Positions 24,423 through 64,000 of a stretch of DNA of 64,000 nucleotides are shown in pieces. How positions within the stretch are numbered: the first letter of the stretch is position 1; each line of letters starts with the position of its first letter. The stretch is from Helopsaltes ochotensis (taxonomy: Eukaryota; Chordata; Aves; Passeriformes; Locustellidae), in NCBI GenBank assembly GCA_013400155.1, contig VXBM01000553.1, forward strand, positions 351,627 through 415,626, given 5' to 3'. Made by a program: the position numbers and the translations under genes. The notes below the pieces were generated by a model that had not been told where the DNA came from, made no database searches, and saw nothing but the letters and a program-made list of their open reading frames with translations.

Positions 24423-27400
24423 AGTTTTAGCTTACTTTTTTCTCACTTTTCTCTGGAAAACTTAGAGCACTAAAATACAGAAACAAACAGATCTCCATCT
24501 GAGATACACCAGTATCTAACACTAGGCATGCAGCCTTGTCTCTCTACCTTTGCTGGAATGGGAACAATTTAATGACTCCAAAAGGAAATTTCAGTCCAGG
24601 ATATGCATGCTGTCAAAACCAAAATCCCTAGATTTCAAAGGAGCAAATGGTGGGATATATTTTTTCATGCTCTTCTTTCTTCACTGATTTTAATTTATCT
24701 GGTTATCTCCTCTACAAGGATACTTGAATGTCTATAACCTATATACAAAATTACCAATAGAAATCATTTTAGTGGTTCAAAATCTACCTCCAAGCAGTAG
24801 TATTTCAGCCAAAGAGAGATACCTTGGATAGACACCAGTGATGTCTTTCTGTCCTATAGAATTATTCCTTGACAGAAGCAGGAATAGCTCATATGTTTCC
24901 GTCCAAAACACTGGGGTTTTTTCCTCCTTGCTCTATTGATCTTTGGTTGGTTGGTTTTAGCAGTGATTGACATGATGTGTGGAAGGCAGTGGTCATGGCT
25001 GTTTTTTGGGAGACCTCTAATGTTGTCAGATATGTAATATTAAAATGAGTCTTAAAAAAATAAAGTTTGATTAATTTTATCTTCAGGATGTAACTGCAAT
25101 AACAGAACACCCCCATAGCTGTAAGTAGTCCAGCTGCAGCCTCAAGACAAAGAATTACAAATGGTAAGGCAATAAGTAAAGAAATTATATTGTTAACTCA
25201 GAATTAAGAGCAGCGCTCTCCCCCAAGCAAAAGAAAAGTCATTTTGAAGCCATGCAAATTGGCTCTAAATTTTTCAGGACTTCACCAAGACCACTGGAAT
25301 TAGTTATGTGAAACCTCCTGGTTTTCACTGTGATCTAGCAAGACTAGGATAAGCACACACTTTCAGTTTAAGCACATTTATTTAGGAAGTAGCAATTCTG
25401 TTTACATTAGTTTTAAGAACTTGAGTTATGGTCTTTAGAAACTGATTTATTTACATATTTATTGTTCCATCATCTGGTATACAACACCTGATGTTTTTTT
25501 TAAACCAGCAGCAATTTAATAGGCTTCAAGTTTAATGAAAAGGCTTTTAGTTTTGGACATGTAATCTGATAAACAGACAAGAAAACAGTAATAATAGGAC
25601 AAACGAAACATTTTATTGTGAGCTAAAGCTATGTTACTGCTCATCATGCTTTTTTACATTGCTTATTAGTAAAATGGTGTTTAACATTTCAGAAAACATT
25701 CTTAAAAGAACAATGAAACAAAAGTGCTTCCAAACAACAAAATACAAAATTAATCCCATCCCAGACTGGAGTTGTCCAATATCCTTTATGGGGGTGGGGT
25801 GTGGTGTTTTCTCTCCACCTTTGGTTTTCATCACTTTAATACAGATGTCTGAAAAATACTGACTAGCCCTTCACATGACTAAAAACTGGAATCATGTGGC
25901 AAAAACAGTTTCTGTATTTCCAGTCCCTCTGACAGGTGTGCGACTACTAGACAAAGTACTTTCTTCCCCACTTCTGATGGGAGAAAACCCTGCATAACTG
26001 AGAGGCCACACCCAGGACTACGCCTGTATTAACCAACTACAAAGAAGGCTGACCTTTTATCCTCAAAGTCACTTCTCCAAAGAAAGCATTTTTAAGAAGT
26101 GTATGTTATGAAGGCAAGGAAAGTCTTACAGCAAAAGCAGGTTCATCACCATAGTTTCCAGAAGTAGTGTTCAAGCATTTTCAAATCAAAACATCAGACT
26201 CTGAAGAATCTGTAGTGTTGAGCCAGTATCCACCAGAGGAGTGTATACCTTGCCAATTATTGCTGAACTCAGGAGGTAGTTATTGACAAGGTAAGAAATT
26301 TCCACTCTAAGACAGTTAATGATTTACACAAGAAGCAGGAAAAACAGAATACACATTTCCCCATATTTTACAAGATGATTTTGTATTGCAGGAAGTGGCA
26401 GTTTAATTCCCTCATCCTGTGGAATTACAATTACCGTAATTAAAAGAAAAGATATTGAAAATTATAATAAAATAAGAAATTCTAAAAGAAAATAGCTGAT
26501 CAATTGGTCACCTCTTAGGATGTCTGCAGATCATCCCAAGCATGAAAATTCACATAGGTCAGTAAAACAACATTCTTCAACACTAAATAGCAGCTCAAGA
26601 GAAACTAATAAAAAAACTGCCTCTAATTAGCACAATGACTGAGATAACTAGTTGCATTCACTACCTGCTTGCTACTCTTCATTCCATTTTTGATATCTGG
26701 TAGAAGCCCCAACAACTTAAAGCATCACAAAAGCTTGAGGCCACCACAGAAAATGAATGAAAATCTGGTCAGGTACAGTAGCACTGGCCACTTCCCAGAG
26801 CTGCCACATGCAGAAGCATCACTAAAGCGCTGGAGAAGCCAGAGAAGCACGTCCTAGGAACAACTATGCATCACCCATGTCTTGGGTAGAAAAGCACTGT
26901 GAAAATCTTGGACACGAAGTCTCACCACAGGTGATTAAGGAAACCCTAAGGAGAATGCTGCTTTCCAGTTGCAGAACAGATGTCTCAGTTCTATTTGCCA
27001 GCGTATCTGACTTCAGTATTCCCAGTACAAAGTAGTTAAATTTCACAAGAGGGACCTGACAGCAGTGCCAAGCAGTGCTAAACCCCACTTGTTTAGAATA
27101 GAAAAAATACTATTTCTACACCAGAAGGTTAGATTAATTGAGTTATAGGTATAAAAACTGTCTTCAAAAAACATTTGATAGAATGGAACAGAAAAACCAG
27201 CAACAGCCTCTAACTAGTGCAGTGACAACATACCTTCTCAGGTTAGAGATCCCATTCTTACTCATTTTGAAGTGTTATTATCACATTTGTTACGTACCTA
27301 AAGTCACAGGGCCATATTCAATAGAACTGTATTAGTGGCTTTGAGTCAGTAAGACATCTCAGGGGCACAGTGCCTATTTATGATACACTAAATGCTGTAA

Positions 27401-28049
27401 AGTCTAAGAAACTAGCACGACAGAGAAACTGATTTGTGCATAAATATCCTAGTTTAAGGCTTATCTTTAATATTCTGTGTTGGTTTTGTCTCAGCACTTA
27501 CAGAGAACCTCTAGGTTTGCTGTAGTCCACAGAAAAGTCAAAATTAATAAAGGGAGCATCATAACACACAAGAAATTCTCATTTTAAGGAGAAAGAGCAA
27601 TCTACATAACATTCTTCCAATATGTTGAAAGAAAAAAAAAATGTGGCTCCTGCTTAATAAAAGCAAAAAGATCTATGAAGAAGGTTAGAAAAACACAAGG
27701 GTTTGGGTTGATTTTCTCCCTCCAGTAACACTTGAAAGTCAGTAAAACACACTTGCAGAGAGCCAGAAAAGCTCCTTAGTAATCACGTAAAAAAAGTGGG
27801 TCAAGTTGCTCATTCACTAGCAGTGGGCAGATTTCACAGGAAAAAAAAAGGAGAAAAAAAAAGAAAGGAAAAAAACAGTTCAGAGAGCTAATGGAATGGT
27901 AGTGTTCACTAAGATTAAAAGCACCGAAATTGCTGTCCTGTTTATCCTGATTCAAGACATTGTATTAGAACATAACCTGATTTTATGGAAAATACAGTTG
28001 TAAAGTTCTATGTAAGTACTATAGACTGAGGAAATATGGGTAATTTGAG

Positions 28050-28125
28050 GTTGTTCGGGGGAGGCTTTTCTTTAGGGGGGAGGTTTGGTGTTGTTTTTCC
28101 ATTGTTGTGCTTGTTTTTCCCCAGA
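28050..28125. repeat. G/T-rich low-complexity tract
   Basis: Plus strand GGGGGAGGCTTTTC, TAGGGGGGAGG, then GTTGTTTTTCC units. Confidence 0.65.
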
Positions 28126-29535
28126 TCTGTTCTTATACACAGTTAATCCAACATATAGATGGAATCAACGAGCTAGGACTCAGTACATGTAAAATGAGGA
28201 ATAAGATGCAAGACAATACCTTAAGCAGAACAAAATTCTTCTTAAAAGACACTATTCAGAAACTAGCGTAAGACAAGACATTTAAACGAGATTTATGAAC
28301 CAAACAGCACCTGGCCACGGGCTAAGAATCCAGCAGCTAGGGGGCAAACTGATGTTGCAGAATAAAATTTTCTTGTTTTTACTGTGTTCCAGCACTAATT
28401 TATAGGGCTGTAGTTAGCAGAGAACAATCAGGCGTAATTGAAGACCAAAAAGCAGCTGTACCAGTCACACAGATTCTCTGGACCTGAACTGGTTGTACAA
28501 ACTAGTGAAAGGGCTGGTCCCTTTTCTTTTGATGTAGCAGCTGGTGATTCTGACTCCTCCAGCTGCATACTGGTGCTACTTCAGGAGATGGGGACTTCTA
28601 TCTCAACATTTCAGGTACCTATGCCAATTGGTACCATTGGCACCATGCCAATGAGTGCATTTGAAATAAAGAATCAGTATATTCTTCAAAATTAAGTGGA
28701 CAAAACCAATAGTTTCATAGCAATCATTTAGGAACATTCAAAACCAGAAGCATTATTTTCACAGTTCTCATTTGCAAAGGATGTCAAGGAATGTTTACCA
28801 AGCTCTATGAATAAAGCCAAGGCCCTTTCTTAGCTGCAGCTATTTGGCAGATGCTAATACAACAGTAATATTCATGCTTAGCACTATGATCAAATATGGA
28901 TCAAGTCAGCCAGGAATCTCCAACAACAGAGATGGTCTACTGAAGGCAGAACTAAGGCAAAGCAAGACATGAGATTTAAGAATCTGAAATATTTTAGCAT
29001 TTCTCCAGAAAAGTGAATCAGGGGAACTGAAGTCACATTTCATTTACATAAGACATACATTTGAGAGAGTCCCATCCTTAGAGGACTAGAAGTGGTTTGG
29101 CTAGACTATTTCAAAAGGCATTGTAGTGGAACACAATCTTCTCTTATTTGATTGCTTTTAATCTTAAGATCAGTTAAAAGCATGTCTGGTTAAAAAAAAA
29201 AAAGAATCCCAAATACATTGCATATGTGCATCTCAAAGGTTTGACAGAGTTCCTGTTATTTAGTACTCAATACCACACAGTGAGCACAGTCCTCTTAGAG
29301 CATTACTATACCTACAACTGCATCTATCAGCTAGGGTTGTTTTTTCTTTCATATATACATATAATATATTATTTATAGTCAACTTTCAGGGAAGTAATTC
29401 CAAAAAAATAAGTTAAATGAAAAATTAAAAACAAATTTTCTGTTAAGACCAAAAGCAAACAACATTTACAACTCATTTGCATTAAAACAATAATACATTT
29501 TTGCAGTATCACTAAGCTGGGAGATGTGTGAAAGA

Positions 29536-29715
29536 AAACACAAACCAACCAAAAAAACCCCCAAACAAACAACAATAATAAAAAAAAAAAACAATTAAAA
29601 AAAAAAAACCAAAAAAACACCAACCAAAACAAAACAACAACAAAAAAAAAAACAACCAAAACCAAAAAAACCCCACAAAAACAAAACAAAACAAAACCCC
29701 AACAACCCACAAACC
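29536..29715. repeat. (AAAAC)n-like low-complexity tract
   Basis: About 180 bp composed almost only of A and C on the plus strand, so G/T-rich on the strand transcribed for SPAST. It lies about 110 bp beyond a SPAST-strand AATAAA. The hydrophobic minus-strand ORFs here (FFFVVVLF style) are translation artefacts of this tract. Confidence 0.9.
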
Positions 29716-29804
29716 TGCTTTAACAAGGAACCAGTGTTCTGCCTTGCAAATCTGTGTTTAATCTGTGTAGAATTTGTAAACAAGATGTTGAGCCTTTAGA
29801 AGTA

Positions 29805-30955
29805 AAGGCAAAAATGCTTTCCTTTATTATGGTATTTAAAGGCTATTATTTAAGAGTTTTTAATAGCTTGTCATTTATATAATAAAAACAAGTATTTGTA
29901 CAAAGATGCAGTTTCTTTTTAAAAAAGCAGATCAGTTGAGTGTTTGATACTTTAATATATAAACTGAAACATATGAAAGCTATAAAAACATTAATGTGTG
30001 CCATGTATTAAACATGTAGCCTCGTATTTTAGTGCGTACATGTGGAGATTAAAAAAATTATCACAATGGAAATTTTACTTTCAATTATCATAAACTGACC
30101 AAAACACAGAGTAGAAACACATCATTTCTGAAACTCAAACTATTAGCATCACTTACTCTCTCAAACATCAGCTGGGCTTCAAGTTGTACACTGTAAGCAT
30201 AAGCTAACATTCTACCAATGAAAGCATTACAAAATGCATTAAGAGAAAATACTGCCAGTAAATGAATCTCAGTCTATTCTTTTATTTAGTAATTTTTCTT
30301 TTAAAAGGCAGTTTGAATTGGTTTTGTAAGGTTGGGGGTTTTTTGCTGTTCTGCTATCAAAGGTCTTCTTTAAACCTGTCCCATGAACAATTCAGTCACA
30401 TTACAAGAAAACAAAAAAACAATAACAGACCAGCTACTTTTAACGTTTTAATAATCGTCATTCCCCAATGCTGTTCTTCCACTCTGCACAGGGAAATTGT
30501 TTTATTTGGCACATTAAGGATAAAAAAGTCAAAAAAAATGAACTGAAGTTTACAAACCTCCAATTGAACATCACTGTTCCAATTCATTGTTCATCAATGT
30601 CATGGCAATATTAAAAATAAAAACACACACACACAACATAGGGAAAGATCCTCCAATGATCAATATCATCAGAGCCTTGTAGCAGAAATAATATATAAAT
30701 ATTAATGTTCAAACCAGAATCGCATTGCTAGGAGTCTTATCTCAAGTCCTGTTGTGCTCTTACTTACAGTGTGTAAATCCTCACTACACGGCAAGGAGGC
30801 TTGGATGAACACATTTCACATTGTATAATTTCCTCTTAATCTCAAGTTTTAATGCAGATACTTAAATATCTGTAAAGTCCTGTAAACTCTGGCTGCCTCC
30901 CAGTCGTCTGCACCAACTGCTCCCCAGGCAGCACTGTTTCACTTCAAGTAGTGTC
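29805..30955 (-). promoter_or_regulatory. SPAST: Presumed SPAST 3' UTR with candidate polyadenylation signals
   Basis: On the minus strand AATAAA occurs at 30506-30501, 30286-30281 and 29828-29823, which would give 3' UTRs of about 0.45, 0.7 and 1.15 kb. A G/T-rich tract follows the most distal one. No coding potential. Which site is used cannot be told from sequence. Confidence 0.45.

Positions 30956-64000
<33,045 letters not shown>

Larger units (their letters stand above)
23404..29800. other. Spacer between SLC30A6 5' end and SPAST 3' end
   Basis: AT-rich sequence with short ORFs only and no recognisable exon. It includes A/C-rich tracts at about 24353-24420 and a G/T-rich tract at about 28050-28125. 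The part nearest the CpG gap may hold upstream promoter elements of SLC30A6. The right side may include distal SPAST 3' UTR. Confidence 0.5.

Noticed and set aside
29369..29783. Minus-strand ORFs resembling poly-Phe/Val membrane proteins
   Set aside because: Translation of a G/T-only low-complexity tract, outside any gene structure.

Overview
This is vertebrate nuclear DNA, almost certainly from a bird. It is AT-rich and intron-dense, and its interspersed repeats are avian: three CR1 LINE 3' ends and one avian ERV-type LTR. Three conserved protein-coding genes were recovered by finding exons whose joined reading frames match known proteins, with GT-AG junctions and compatible phases at every internal boundary.

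Layout. (1) About 1-3250, plus strand: the last four coding exons and the 3' end of QPCT (glutaminyl-peptide cyclotransferase); the 5' part lies left of the window. (2) About 3250-8250: convergent intergenic DNA with no recognised gene. (3) About 8960-23400, minus strand: SLC30A6 (zinc transporter ZnT6). Thirteen coding exons give 459 residues; only the initiator ATG is missing, and it probably lies in the 335-base N run at 23069-23403. A CpG-rich promoter region adjoins that gap. (4) About 23404-29800: spacer DNA with no recognised gene, with the SPAST 3' UTR probably occupying its right side. (5) 30956-64000, minus strand: SPAST (spastin). All 17 coding exons are present; the first runs off the right edge, so roughly the first 55 codons (human count) are missing. 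A second CpG island covers this first exon.

The SPAST-SLC30A6 tandem order and orientation matches human 2p22. QPCT directly after SLC30A6 does not: from general knowledge, human QPCT is several megabases away, and NLRC4 and YIPF4 follow SLC30A6 there. The three genes share no pathway: QPCT forms N-terminal pyroglutamate on secreted peptides, ZnT6 is the partner of ZnT5 for zinc loading in the early secretory pathway, and spastin severs microtubules.

I found no credible novel multi-gene system. The points most worth a second look are the QPCT adjacency, a direct duplication of about 140 bp in SPAST introns 4 and 7 that flanks exons 5-7 and carries a donor-like motif in both copies, recurrent G/T-strand-biased tracts, and the assembly gap over the SLC30A6 start.
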